Positions 34,675 through 47,099 of a DNA stretch of 64,000 nucleotides are shown here, piece by piece. The notes beneath the pieces were generated by a model that made no database searches, was not told where the DNA came from, and was given only the letters and a program-made list of their open reading frames with translations. The DNA lies in contig CM064681.1 of NCBI GenBank assembly GCA_032717465.1, forward strand, positions 12,096,235 to 12,160,234, in the 5' to 3' direction. A program made the translations under genes and the position numbers. This DNA is from Coenobita brevimanus. Taxonomy: Eukaryota > Arthropoda > Malacostraca > Decapoda > Coenobitidae. Each line of letters begins with the position of its first letter. Position 1 is the first letter of the stretch.

Positions 34675-35835
34675 CGCCTTTCCCTCCCTTCTTCGGTGGC
34701 CTTTGTCTTCCCAGTTCCTCCTCTGTTTTCCTTTTCTTGCTACTTGCCTTAGCCTCGGTCTCAACTCTATTTTATCATTTCTCACAATTTTCTCATTTTA
34801 CCCCAATTTTGGTAATAATGATTGCGTAAATTCTTCAGGCACTACACATAGTACCAGTCATCCTTAGTTCTCTCTCTCTCTAGTCTGGTCTAATTTTTCT
34901 GTTTATTATTCTGCCTTCCCTGTTTTACCTTATTTCGTAACCCTTCATTCATATTTCCCATGCTTTTTCACCTCGTCTTTCTCTTACACTCTCCCTTTAG
35001 TCGTCCCTCATTATTTCTTTCCTCTTCATGCATTATTTGTTTTCTTTTTCCTTCTCTCACTCGTACTCTCATTTACCCCCTCACTCTTTCTCCTCTCTCC
35101 TGCCCCCCTCTCTTTCCTTTCCCTCTTTCTCTCCTTCCTCCCATCATCGCTGTTCCTCCCACTCCCATGTCTTAAGTTTTCACTTATACTGTATATCTGA
35201 CTCTTCTTTTCATCCTGGATCCTTCCCTCATTCTTCCTGTTCTTTCCTCATTCTTCCCCTCCTCCAATACAATCATTCATTTAATTTTTATCCTTCTCTT
35301 TTAATCAATAATATATTTTAATTATTCGTTCCCTCATTTCATCCTCCTCATTCTCCTCCTCCTTTTGTTTATCTCTCATCATTTCTCTCCTTCCCTCCTC
35401 TCCCTCCTTCTATCTTCACATATTCTTTCCCTCCTTCTATCCTCTCGTCAAATTCTTCCATCTCTCCCCTCCTTCTCATTCTTTCCATCCATCGACTTCC
35501 CCTCATTCCATCCTTTTCACATTTTCTCTCCCTTAATTTTTCCATCATCTTTTTCCTTCTTCACTTCTTCCCTCATTCTTCCATCATTACCCTAGTTTCT
35601 CATCCCCTTCCGTCCTTCCCTCATCTCTCCATTTCCTTCCATCCATCTCTTATTTTTCTCCTCCTTGCAGCCGTCTTCCATTCCTTCCCTTCCTCCTCGC
35701 TTCTCCCAGCCTCTCCGCCATCCTACTTTTTTCCTCTTAACGTTCCTTTCACATCCACGTTCTTCTTTCTTCACTTCCGCCCTCAACCCTTCTCTCTCCT
35801 TCATCTTGTTTCCATTTTTTTTTTCCGCTTGAGCA
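34419..35835. repeat. Long polypyrimidine tract with (CT)n cores
   Basis: The plus strand is strongly C/T over about 1.4 kb, with pure (CT)n at 34419-34494 and 34621-34671 and degenerate TCCCTCCTTC-like sequence through 34900-35835. Interruptions by A or G are sparse. Long Ser/Leu/Pro open frames here reflect composition only. Confidence 0.9.
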
Positions 35836-35865
35836 ACATTCCTGTCCGCCCACATTCTCCTCTGG

Positions 35866-35903
35866 GACGTGGAGAGGGAAAGGAGGAAGAGAAAAGAGGG
35901 AAA

Positions 35904-35944
<41 letters not shown>

Positions 35945-36119
35945 AGGGTGACTAAGGCGAGGATAGAAAGGAATGGAGAAGCGTGCGTATGAGAGTGAGC
36001 AGGAAAAAGGGGGATGGGGACGAAACAGGGAATAAAAGAGGACGATAAAAAGAGCGAGAAGAAAAGGAGGAAGATACAGTGAAGACGATGGGCGAGCCGT
36101 AATGAAATGAATACGAACG

Positions 36120-36178
<59 letters not shown>

Positions 36179-37080
36179 GCGTAGGTGATGATAAGCAGTA
36201 AAAAAGAAATACAGAAGAGAAAAGTTCGGGAGATAAAAGAGGAAAAATAGTCTTGAATTATAAGGCTCGATAACAAACTTAATACCTTCTATGCGTGAAA
36301 CCTACAGAATATTTTTAACTTGTTACCCCCAGGCGTCTTTTGTGCAACTTAGAACACACCCGTAGTAAAGCAGTCAGACACAACAGTCATTTATCCCATC
36401 AGTATGATAACACATTTTCCCCTTATCCTTGATACGGCCAATTTTTTTTTTTTTTAACTTTCATTCATCTTCTAAGAAATCTACCCCTGTGTAGTAGATG
36501 TAATGTGTGTGAAAGGGAAGGATTGTAATGAGAGAAATGAACAAAAGTCTAAAGAGTGCACATAAGGGAGAAAAAGGAGGAGGAGGAGGAGGAGGAGGAG
36601 GAGGAGGAGGAGGAGAATAATTAGGGGAAGAAGAAGAAGAAGAGGAGGAGGAGGAAAATTAGAGAAGACTGTACAAAAGAAAGGAACACATGAGAGCATA
36701 ATTAGAAGTAAAATAACAGGAAAGAAAAGAAAACATATCGCAAGAGAGGGGGAGAAGGAGTTTGTTAAAAATTCTAAAGAAAACAAAGAGGGAAAGAAAT
36801 TAAAGGGGAGGGAAGAGAAGGAATGAGTAGGTTTAGGAAGAGCAAAAATAAAGAATGACGAACGTAAGAAGGAATGAGTTTATAAGATGGATGACTACAG
36901 ACAAGGGAGAGCGAATCAAAAAGGGGAGAACATAATAAAAAAGAAGGGAACGAGAAGGGAGGATGTACGTAAAGCGAAGTTGTTTTAAATAGTATCGGAG
37001 GAGAACAAGAAGGCGGAGGAAGAGAGATAGGCAGCCATTATAGAAAAGTAAAATAGGGTTACAACCATAAAGTAGGAAAG
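35866..37080. repeat. Polypurine tract with (GA)n and (AGG)n cores
   Basis: After a mixed junction of about 30 bp the plus strand becomes A/G-rich. It has (GA)n at 35911-35941 and 36122-36176, mixed sequence at about 36180-36500, then (AGG)n at about 36576-36614 with AAG units and GGGAAAGG-type sequence to 37080. No gene is supported. Confidence 0.88.
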
Positions 37081-37912
37081 TTGATGTTATGTAAGGTATT
37101 AAGTACTATAAAAAACGAAAATGCTTTGGAAGGAGGATCTTCTGGTAGTGGATATAACGCAGAAACTTATTCCAGATATCCCAGATTAAAAAAAAAAAAA
37201 AAAAAAAAAAAGCTATATGATGATAGTATTGAGCTCCCGACTTTGTACAAGGTAGTTACACGAATATTTTTTCATTCCACCATACTGTGTTTTCAAGTCA
37301 TTTATTGCTGAATCTCCATTCCTCGCTCATTCTCCGCAGTTCTCTACTGAAAACCTTCTCAAAGTACCATACTCTTGACTACTTTTTAATAGAGCCCACC
37401 GACATGCGAAAAGAAAAATGTAGTTCAGACACAGTATTAAATGAGAATTCTAGAAATGTGCAAGGCAAGTATTATCGTAGGACGTGGTAGGAGAGTGTGC
37501 TCAGTGCCTCCGTCTGGTGATGTTTCATGAGAACACACACGTCTCTGGAACTGCTTTTTCACGGTCCAGGACATTAAGCTTTTTATGCTTATGTCAAGAA
37601 TCACTGGAAACCCTGCCTGTAATGTACTATTCTATCCTCACAAGTCCACTCTCGGCACGTGGGACACATTATAATTTCAAAATGGAGTGGAAGTAGCCAT
37701 TGCACATCTCAGAAATAATTCCACCCACTTCTCCCATGGTCACCTGATTGCTGACGTCGACCCCCGTCTGTTTGCATTATGTTTTGTCCGGGTAACTATG
37801 AGACATGAGTAAATGTCTTGCCCGGCCGTTCGAGTAAGGTGGCTTGACTTCTTCCTCATCCAGTGACGTTTTCCATCATAGGTTTGACCACAGCACATTC
37901 TTGGAGAGTGTG
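37081..37912. other. Gene-free stretch
   Basis: Apart from a poly-A run at about 37186-37211, nothing recognisable was seen. Confidence 0.5.
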
Positions 37913-38105
37913 CTTTCCTATCTATTTTTCTACCTATTACCAGACGTCTTCATTCCGTAAGGGCTGGCCACAGATAAATCGCCACGTTTGCCATTTGACT
38001 GCCTTCCCTCAACCTCACACTTCCTCCTTATTTCTCTCCACTCCATCCCTCCAGCTCATCCTCGTTCCCCATTTCCTCGTCTCTCACTCCAGTACTTTTA
38101 ATGCA
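37913..38105 (-). mobile_element. Short 3' fragment of the 42329-45480 LINE family
   Basis: The plus-strand read CTATCTATTTTTCTACC, CCAGACG..., GGCCACAGATAAATCGCC and CTCCACTCCATCCCTCCA follows the start of the 42329-45480 LINE read in the same direction (its 3' end). Only about 190 bp are present, so it is a heavily 5'-truncated copy in minus orientation. Confidence 0.75.
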
Positions 38106-38578
38106 CGCAAACTGAATTGGTTTCCACGTAAAGCTGGGGTTTGCTCACATACATGAGTTTTAGTCAGCTTGCATATTATGTTTTGATTCCGTTATTTTAA
38201 CATGTTCATATTGATCTAGTTTATCGATTGGCTTTTAGTGTAATCTGACATTTTAAGTCTGTCTTACGTAATTTTGGTCTTAATTATTCATATAGCCTGT
38301 TTTGGCAGAAACAGCTGTAAGCCTATTACCATTCATTCATTCATCCCCTTTTACAAGTCTTCATCAAACTTTATATGATATTAACATTTGTTTTAATTAT
38401 TATTACCGATTTCAAGTCAGTTTTAGGCACGGGTTTTCATTCAGCTGAATTACATAGGCTTGCTAAGCTTTATGCCGGAGCTCAGAGTTTCAACACAAGA
38501 TGTAACCTCTTAGGTACATGCCAGACTCTCTGACAGTGACATCATGGCTAACTCTCAAACCCTCTCACTTACTTTCAG
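38106..38578. other. Putative intron sequence
   Basis: AT-rich sequence with no element recognised. The last 20 bases before 38579 are pyrimidine-rich and end TTTCAG, the acceptor of the next exon. Confidence 0.5.
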
Positions 38579-38641
38579 GTGACCATGAATCCTGTGGTGG
38601 CCATCACTTTCACTGTGGATTTCTTCCTCATGGTCCTGCAC
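38579..38641 (+). CDS. Internal exon B of the putative tetraspan membrane protein (start of fourth span)
   Basis: A 63-bp, 21-codon segment in phase 0 at both ends lies between acceptor CTCTCACTTACTTTCAG and donor GTAAGAG. It reads VTMNPVVAITFTVDFFLMVLH, a membrane-type helix with one Asp. Joined after exon A it gives YQEH-VTMNPVV, a short loop between two spans. Joined before exon C it makes a continuous fourth span (FLMVLH-SYALLCVAS). The intron from exon A would be about 35.9 kb, full of transposons. Evidence is splice signals, matching phase and hydrophobicity; no database comparison was possible. Confidence 0.6.
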
Positions 38642-38959
38642 GTAAGAGTATCATAGCTGTGTATTAGGATTTTCGTACTGAATGACATACATGTATATCT
38701 AGGTATACATATATGTAGGTGCATTACTTACATTAGACAGTATATGTATCTGACACATTAATATACTGCACTCAACCCGCTGATCATGTGGGCAGACATG
38801 ATAGAGATGTTCCAAACTGTGCAATTAGTGTTTATTTATATTATCTCAACACACAAGCAATGTCAGAGCAAAGGCGTCTCGTAAGCTCACTGCCTTTCAT
38901 CACGCATTCCGGCCGCACTGTGGGGTGGTACTACCACTTTGCGGCCAGGTTGTGTTAGG

Positions 38960-41900
38960 AAGAATACTGCCACCGTATTCCCTGCGTGTCGTAAAAGGCG
39001 ACTAAAAGGGGGGGGGGGGTGACGGGACTACGGACCCCCTCCTCTGTTTTTCTAGTTCCTAAAAAGAGACAGGCCAGAGAAAGGGATGGAGGATTGAGTT
39101 ATCCCCGTACCCTGAAGATTGGGTCAGTGAATGTGCGTGGATGTAGTACGATTGAGGCTAAAAGGGAGGAGATTGGGAGAATGTTTGTGAGAAGAAAGTT
39201 GGATGTGTTAGCTTTGAGTGAAACAAAGATGAAAGGGAAAGGTGAGTCTGAGTTTGGAAATGTGAATGGAAGATTGTCAGGTGTTGATAGAGGAAGGGCA
39301 AGAGAAGGTGTGGCCTTGTTAGTGAGTCCAGAAGTACAGCAGTGTGTGGCTGAATGGAAGGAGGTGTCATCGAGACTGATGTGGGTGAAAGCGAAATTTA
39401 AACGTGAGTTGTGAGTGTTTGTGAGTGCATATGGGCTTGGTAGTGAAAGGGATGAAGAAGAGAGGGAGTCTTTCTGGAATGACGTTCATGAGTGTCTGCA
39501 GAGATTTGGAGCGAATGTGAATGTGGTAATGATGTGTAGCAGTTGAAGGTGTAGTTGGTATGCATGATGTGCCTTAAAGATATGAAAATGGGGAACAATT
39601 GATAGGGATTTGCGTTGAGCAAGAGATGATGATTGGAAATACTTTGTTTGAGAAGAAAGTAGACGTGGGTGAGACAGGAGGGTGGAAGGGTTGTTGATAA
39701 AGCATTGATGGACTATGTGGTTGTGTCCAGGAATGTAAAAGGAAGTTTGTTGGATGTGAGAGTTTTGAGAGGGAAGGGTGGAGGTATGTCTGACCACTAC
39801 CTGGTGGAGGGAAAGTTAAGAGTAGGTAAGAGATGGGTGAAAGTTAGGAGAGTTAGGTGTGGCAGGGAGGTTTTGAAAGTGAGTGAGTTGGATAAAAGAG
39901 AGAAAATGATAGAGTATCAGGAGAAATTGAAAGATGAGTGGAACGCAGTGAAAGAACAGGGAAATGGCAGTGTGGAGGAGGAGTGGCAGTTGTTTAAGAG
40001 TGCTGTGGTGGGGTATGCAGAAGAGGTGTGTGGTGTGAGACGAGCGGGTGGTGGTGTGAGAGGAAGTGATTGATGGTGCAAGGAAGTAAGTATGGCTGTG
40101 GCTGAGAAGAGACGTGCATATGAAGTGTGGCTACAGAAGAAGGACGAGGTGTCATATGAGAAAAGAGGAATAGGGCGAGAAGAGCTGTGCGTGATGCTAA
40201 AGTGTCAGCAGATGAGAGGAGGGGTAGGTGGTTGACTGAGAATTTTCAACAGAATAAGAAAATGTTTTGGAAGGAGGTGAAAAGGATGTGAAAGGGAGAG
40301 TCTGGGAAGGAATAGCAAGTAAAAGCAGAGGATGGAAGAATGTTAACTGAGAAGAATGCAGTAAGGAAGAGATGGGCAGAGTATTTTGAAAGACTGTTAA
40401 ATGTAGAGGAGGAAAGGAAGGCTGTGATTGTGGCAGATGGAAGAGTGCAAGGAATAAATGTGTTGGGAGAGTTGAATGATTCTTTGATCACGAAGGAGGA
40501 AGTACAGGAGGCAGTAAAGGAGATGAAAACAAAGAAAGCTGCAGGTATGGATGGGTGTGCTGTGGAATGTCTGAAAAGTTAGGAGTGACTATTGTTGACT
40601 GGTTAGAAAGACTGTTGAATGTGTGCTTTGTGAAATTATGGTGCCAGTTGACTGGGCAAGTGCTTGCGTGTTCCCGTTGTATAAAGGTAAGGGTGATAAG
40701 TATGAATGTACTAGCTTTAGGGGTATAAATCTGTTGAACATTGTAGGTAAAGTGTATGTTAGAGTGTTAATTGAGAGAGTTAGAGAGGGTACAGAGGGAG
40801 TGATTGGTGATGAGCAGTGTGGCTTTAGGAGAGGGATGGGATACGTGGATTAGGTGTTTGCTGTGAGTCACGTGTGTGAAAAGTATTTAATGAAAGGTAA
40901 AGACGTGTTTTGGGCGTTCATGGATTTAGAGAAAGTGTATGATAGAATTGATAGGGAGGCTTTGTGGACTGTTTTGAGATTGTATGGACTTGATGGGAGG
41001 TTACTAAAAGGCGTGAAAAGTTTTTATGTAAATAGTAGAGCGTGTGTAAGAGTGGGAAATATTGTGAGTGATTGGTTTCCCGTGAGAGTGGGGCTGCGAC
41101 AGGGATGTGTGATGTCGCCTTGGTTGTTTAATATTCATATGGACGGCGTTGTAAGGGAGGTGAATGCAAGAGTGTTAGGTGGAGGTCGGAGTCTGGTGAC
41201 TGTTGATGGTAGAGAGTGGAATCTGAAGCAGCTGCTGTTTGCAGATGATACTGCATGGTGGCTGATTCAGAGGAGAGATTGAAACAGTTGGCAGAGGAGT
41301 TTGGAAGGGTGTGTGAAAGGAGGAAATTGAAAGTAAATGAGAATAAGAGTAAAGTGATGAAGTGTACGAGGTTGGTTGATGGTTGGAGGATGAATATAGT
41401 TTTGAATGGTGAGTTGATTGAGAAGGAAGAGTGTTTTAAGTAATTAGGGTCACACATTGCTGTGGATGGAAGAATAGATGCAGAAGTGAAGTTTAGAATG
41501 AATGAAGTAGGAAAGGTGCTGGGATGAATGAAAAAAGTGTTTAGATGTTGTTCGCTTAGAATGGATGTAAAGAGAAGGCTGTATGAGGGTGTTGTGGTAC
41601 CGACTTCGTTATATGGGGCTGAAACATGGAATATGGGTGTAGCAGAGAGGAAAAATATGAATGTAATGGCGATGAGGTGTCTGAGAAGTAAGTGTGGAGT
41701 GACACGTATGGATCGAGTAAGAAATGATGAAGTGTTAAGGAGAACTGGAGTTGTTCGGGAGATGGCTGATCGAGCTGAGCAGAGGGTGTTGCGATGCTTT
41801 AGGCATATGGAGAGAATGGATAATAAGCTATTGGTGAAAAAGATAACTAGATCTGATGTGAGAGGCATAAGGCTGAGAGGAAGATCACGAATTGGATGGA

Positions 41901-42328
41901 TGGACAGTGTGAAGAGAGCACTGGATGCGAGAGGGATGACTGTTGAGCAAAGAAGAGTGGCTGTGCGTGATACAAGTGAATGGAGAGAAACTGTGAATGA
42001 ATTCATGATGACACAGCCCTGAGAGGACATTCTCTCTCATTTTGTCTGATCAGTGGATCACGGCAGGTGCAGGTAAGGGGATGGGTTGATTATGATGTGG
42101 CAGGGGTAAAATAGCTCTGTTGTCGGGCCCTGCAGCAGATGTCACTGATTGCACTGCTCAGTTGACCCTTGTGCGGTGTGGTGCGGTGAGGATCTGTCCC
42201 TTCTCCCCTTTGGAGCTAAGATGCTAATGAATGGTTTAAGTGGATGAGTAAATTTGGAGTGTGTCGTCCCGTCGCGGCTACCTCCCTTTCCTTCGGGGAA
42301 GCAGCCTAGGTATATAGATAGATAGGTC
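38960..42328 (+). mobile_element. Full-span but broken RTE-like LINE, plus orientation
   Basis: The leader contains the word CTGCGTGTCGTAAAAGGCGACTAAAAGG (about 38983-39010), as often seen at the start of arthropod RTE-like elements. The endonuclease follows: IGSVNVRGCS and LALSETKMKG, with SDHYLVEGK near 39800 after frame changes. The reverse transcriptase has YKGKGDKYECTSFRGI, AFMDLEKVYDRIDREAL (motif A), VGLRQGCVMSPWLF (motif B) and LLFADDTAWW (motif C). The C-terminal region has PTSLYGAETW and DRVRNDEVLRR. Stops (for example near 39412 and 40580) and shifts disable it. It ends with TATATAGATAGATAG at about 42311-42326, meeting another LINE tail. RTE assignment is tentative. Confidence 0.88.
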
Positions 42329-45300
42329 TATCTATCGCCAGACGCCATAATCCTGTAAGAGGTGGCCACAAACAAATCGCCTCCAAAGCGCCCTGTACCC
42401 TGCCATTTCATTGCCCTGCTCCCAGCTCACACCCCCTTCTCTCATATACTGTGCCTCTCCACTCCATCCCTCCATCTCATCCTTGGCCTCCCCCTCCCTC
42501 TCCCCCCTCTCCACCTCACTCACATACACTCTCCTCGTCAGTCTCTCACTCTCCATCTTCCCCATATGGCCAAAGCACCTCATTGTGTTTCTCCTAACGC
42601 TTCCTATCACATCCACATCCACACCACAATGCTCCTTCACATCCTTTTTTGTCAGTCTGTCTCTCCATGTGACTCCACATGCTCCTCTCAGATAACTCAT
42701 TTCCACTCCACTCACTCTTGACTTCTGTCCCTCCAACAATGTCCAAGCTTCACTTCCATACGTTGGAGTTGGTATCACAATACTGTCATGTAGTACCTTT
42801 TTCACTTCCATGCACACTTCCCTGTTTCCTACCATTGCTTTCAAGGAACCAGCAGCCTTTCATCCTTGTTGTACCCTTTCAAGCACTTCACCCTCTAAAC
42901 TTCCATCCTTACTTATCACACTACCCGAGTACTTAAACGTCTCACGTTTTCCATTTTCTCCTCATCCAGCCTCACTGAACATTCACTGACTTCACTTCTC
43001 CCAAAGACCATAACTTTACTCTTCCCTACATTCACCTTTAGATTCCTTTTCTTATACACTCTCCCAAACTCATCCACCAAGCCTTGCAGCTCCCCTTCGT
43101 CATCACTTAACAACACAGTATCATCTACAAACAACAGTACAGGGAGTTTCCAAACACTGCCCTCTCTTATTTAGGGCCACTCAAACATCCACTCCCAAAC
43201 CATGTATCTTTTTTATAACCCCATCCATATACAGATTGAACAACCATGGAGATATGACACATCCCTGTTTCAATCCAACCTTCAAGTAGAAAAATTCTCT
43301 CAGTTCACTATCCACACGCACTGCAGCCTTAGCACCCTCATACATACTCTTCACAGCATTCAACAACTTCACATCTACTCCATATATTCTTAATACTTTC
43401 CACAATCCTTGTCTATCCACCCCGTCATATGCTTTCTTCAAATGCGTGGAGGCCGCATACAACTTTCCCTTCTCTAGAAAATTTTCCACTAAAGATCTAG
43501 CAATGAATATCTGATCTGCACAACCTCTTCCCTTCCTAAAGCCTCCCTGTTCTTCTCCAACTAATTCCTCTGTTATTTCCATAACTCTGTCAATAAGTAT
43601 TCCACCATGTACTTTTCCTATTACACTAAGAAGACAAATGCCCGTATGATTACTGCACACTTCTTTTTTCCATTTTCCTTTGTACAAGGGAATAATTATA
43701 CCTGACTTCCAATCCTCCCGGACTCTACCTTCCTTCCAGGCAAATCTGAAGACCTTCCACATCCATTCTATTAATATCTCTCCCACATCCTTCAGCATTT
43801 CACCACACATTCCATCAATTCTTGGGGAATTCTCCATTTTGACTTTCTTCATTGCTTCCACAACTTCCATCCTACAGATTTCTTCCTTTCTTCTCATATC
43901 CCTCCTTCTACCAGCCATTCCCCAGCCACTTATACTCGCATTACTTTCATTCTCTATGTTCAACAATTCCTTAAAGTGTTTTTTCCATCTGCTCACTTTT
44001 TCTCCCTTCTCCACTAGTAATCTACCGTTTTTATTTTTCGCTCCCCGCCCAACATCATTGCAAACCCTGTCTGACTCTCTTTACCTCTTTCCAGAACATT
44101 TTCTTACATTCCCTCCTCTTTACACTCAAATTCCTTCCAAATACCTGATCCACTCTTTTCTTACTCTTTCTTACTAATCTTTTCACCTCTCTGTTCCTCT
44201 CTACATATAACTGTCTCTTCCGTATCTCAACTTCTTCCACGCCCCTGTTTCTCATCAGCTCACTATATTCTTTCTTCTTTTGTGCCACAGCCTGTCTCAC
44301 CTCTTCATGCCACCATGCTGTTCCTTGCACCCCCTTTCGTCTTGTCTTCACCCCACACACCACCTCCCATGCTGCACAGATTTCTTCTGTGAATATTTTG
44401 CACACATCTACCACTTCTCCCATCTGCTCCAATCCATATTTACCCAATCACTCCTCCACTTCTCTCTTATATTCTGCTTTTTTCTTCATCCCCTTGTAAA
44501 CTTTCCACTCTCCTTGCATATACTACTTCCTCCCGTTCTTCTCTTCTTCTATTTCTCCAGTTCACTTGGACCTTGATTCTCACCACCACCAGTGGTGGTC
44601 AGAAACTCCACTCCCCCAACCTCTATATGCTCTTGCATCCATTAAACACCTTCACATCCCTTCATCCACACACACATAATCAATCATTGCCTTCCGTTCA
44701 TTCAGTCCACCACCCACCTTTCTCAACACTCGTCATGTATACCTATGGATCATTTTTTGCCTGAAGAGGGTGTTGGCTATCACCAGCCCCCTCCCGGCAC
44801 AAATGTCCACTAAAGCATTACCATTCTCATCTATCTCAACAGGCACACCCCAATCACCAGCTACTCCATCCACCTTCACATTCCTTATTTTACCATTCAT
44901 ATCACCAATCAAAAACACTCTCTCATTTCTTTCAAACTTTTCCATGCATGCTTCCACAATTGTCCAGAACTCCTGTCTCACTCTGCTTGCACGATCTTGC
45001 TTTGGTGCATACCGCATACAATCGCCCACATTTGTAGTCCAGCTTTCAATTTTACCCACGCAGTCCTTCAGCCAACTGATCCATACTCTCTTATATTCTC
45101 CTTCCATCTGTCACTCACCACAATACACAGTTTTTCTTTTGCCCTTCCATTCTTACCAACTCCAGCACATGTACCCCATTCATACTCCCGTTCTCGCACA
45201 CTTTTACCTCACCATTTAGTTTCAGTTAATCCATATACATCCACTTCCGCACCCTGAAGTACCTGGACAATCTCTCTCTCTTTCATCTCATCATTTGCAC

Positions 45301-45480
45301 CCCTTACATTCCATGTCGACATCAGTATCATGCCCTTTGTTTGGTCCTTAGTCGTCATATTTTGGTCAGTCCTTGTCCGAGGCTTCTTGTTTGTATTTTT
45401 AATTAGTTGTTTTCTGGGGAGGGGCACTAACCCTCCGTCAACCCACTTGTTGTCACGTAGGGAACACGTGTTGGTTGGTT
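42329..45480 (-). mobile_element. Full-span but broken RTE-like LINE, minus orientation
   Basis: On the minus strand the order is endonuclease (STWNVRGANDE and YGLTETKW near 45230; FLIGDMNGKI near 44890), linker, reverse transcriptase and C-terminal region. The reverse transcriptase is in the frame from 44014 to 43181, with IIPLYKGKWKKE, a motif A altered to HLKKAYDGVD and VGLKQGCVISPWLF. Motif C is FVDDTVLL near 43125, in place of FADD. The C-terminal part has PTYGSEAW and GACGVTWRDRL. Several frameshifts separate the pieces. It is related to but diverged from the 38960-42328 copy. Its 3' tail, with GATAGATAG, faces and abuts the tail of that copy. Confidence 0.88.
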
Positions 45481-46235
45481 ATAAGGTTACCAAACCAGCG
45501 CTGAAATTGCTTTCCTGGTTTAAAGTATATCTTAAAAAAAAAAAGTCTATAGACAGGTTATTTGAACAACAGTGAACTGCGCAAGCCAAAGCTGTGCCCC
45601 AGCCGTAAGAGCCACATACATAAAAAAATGTCAGAAAACATACGATAAAGTTGTAATAACTATAATGACATGTACAAAGACCACAAAAAAGGAATGATGC
45701 CAATTCGAAAAATGCTTGGAAGAAAGAAAAAGAGGGAGAAAAAACAGAAATTTAGCAAATACATTACGTCCCTACACTGGTGTGAAGACCTAAGTACACC
45801 AATTAAAAAACAGCAGGAACATGAGAAGTACAAAATTCATTCCTTTAGCACTGGATCCATGCCACGCATAAAGCTTTATGTTGCAATCCTTCACAGTAAA
45901 AATGCAAATAAACTAACAAATTCCAAACACAACACAGTGTTTCAACTAAATCCGGCCTTCTTGACATAAACCTACACTTCGAAAACGTATACAGAAAAGA
46001 CACAGCCAACACAGCCCTCCTAAGCCTACAACTAAATAACGTCATTTATGAACCCCCAAAAGATATTCACTCCTCAAACTGACATTCTCAGAGGTACGCG
46101 GATTTAACCAGACTGTGTCCTGGCGTTCACTCTTCCACGCTTCGTTACCTACACACAGTTTAACTCATAAACAACCTCCATGACACCACAGCATATTTAC
46201 GCACCTTATGTACACTTTCACAACATAGTCTTTCA
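45481..46235. other. Gene-free stretch
   Basis: The longest open frame (about 45670-45969) is Lys/Ser/Asn-rich, starts in an A-rich stretch and shows no recognised motif. I see nothing else supportable. Confidence 0.45.
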
Positions 46236-46720
46236 GAATAAATGTAGCATAGGGATCTCTTGAGCACATGAAGAACTGACATTATAATTTAATTTCTCAT
46301 TATAAATCAGGGCAGAAATGGATAAGAGTGTGTGAATAGTCAGGTGCTGAGTGCCTGCCTTAAAGGGAAGAGCATGCCGAGAAGCGATCAGACTAGTGTT
46401 TTGCGAAAAAACAGTAATGAAGGTGGAGTGAAGCGTCACTGCTGCAAAGACAGACTGAAGAGAATAAAGAAAGGATTCAATGAGCTGACAGCCTTGACTC
46501 CACCCTGACTGCAACAGTTTCATGTAATAAAATAAGCAACCTATGAAAGCTGCAATCCAAGGAAGGACGAATATAATCTTTACACTCATCCATTTACTGA
46601 GTGCGGGAGGGAGGGGGGAGCATGGACTCTGTTAATCATACCTAATCTTTAAGAAAACTTATCTTGCAAGAGAAGTTCTGTGCGAGACACAGTGAGCATT
46701 GACAAAGAGATTAAGAACTG
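46236..46720 (-). mobile_element. Ancient fragment of the main jockey-like LINE
   Basis: The order of words such as GAGAATAAAGAAAGGATTCAATGA and CTTGACTCCACCCTGA follows the 22930-23050 part of the better copy, with many changes. No frame survives. Limits are approximate. Confidence 0.55.
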
Positions 46721-47099
46721 GAGTGTATGTTATTGAAAGAATGTGCTGATTTGAGAGGGGAAGAAGTAGGTTCTCATGGCTGTAGAGATTATTTTTTCAG
46801 TCCAAATTAATCAATAAAAAAAAAAAAAAAAGTACTCTTGCCACTGTCATATCGTGTGAGTGTCAGAGAAGCTGTTGTGATGGTTGTTGCTAAAGTGAGC
46901 AAAAAAGCGATCGTTGGACTCGTCAGTGTCTGGGTCACAGTCCTTGGAACGGCTTTATAACACATATTAAATATGGTCTGTGGGACTAGACAAAGAAATT
47001 TAAGCACTTGAAAGATGTAGGTTATTTTCTTTTAGTATTGTCATATCATTTTTGCCAATTAAAAAAAGGGAGTGGGCCATAACATTATACAAATCATAT
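46721..47099. other. Gene-free stretch with poly-A
   Basis: A poly-A run lies at about 46816-46831. Nothing else was recognised. Confidence 0.5.

Noticed and set aside
34412..36786. Several Ser/Leu/Pro-rich or Arg/Glu-rich open frames over 100 codons
   Set aside because: All lie in polypyrimidine, polypurine or (CT)n sequence and reflect composition only.
45670..45969. 99-codon Lys-rich frame as a small host gene
   Set aside because: Low-complexity start in an A-rich stretch, no motif, no splice or conservation evidence.
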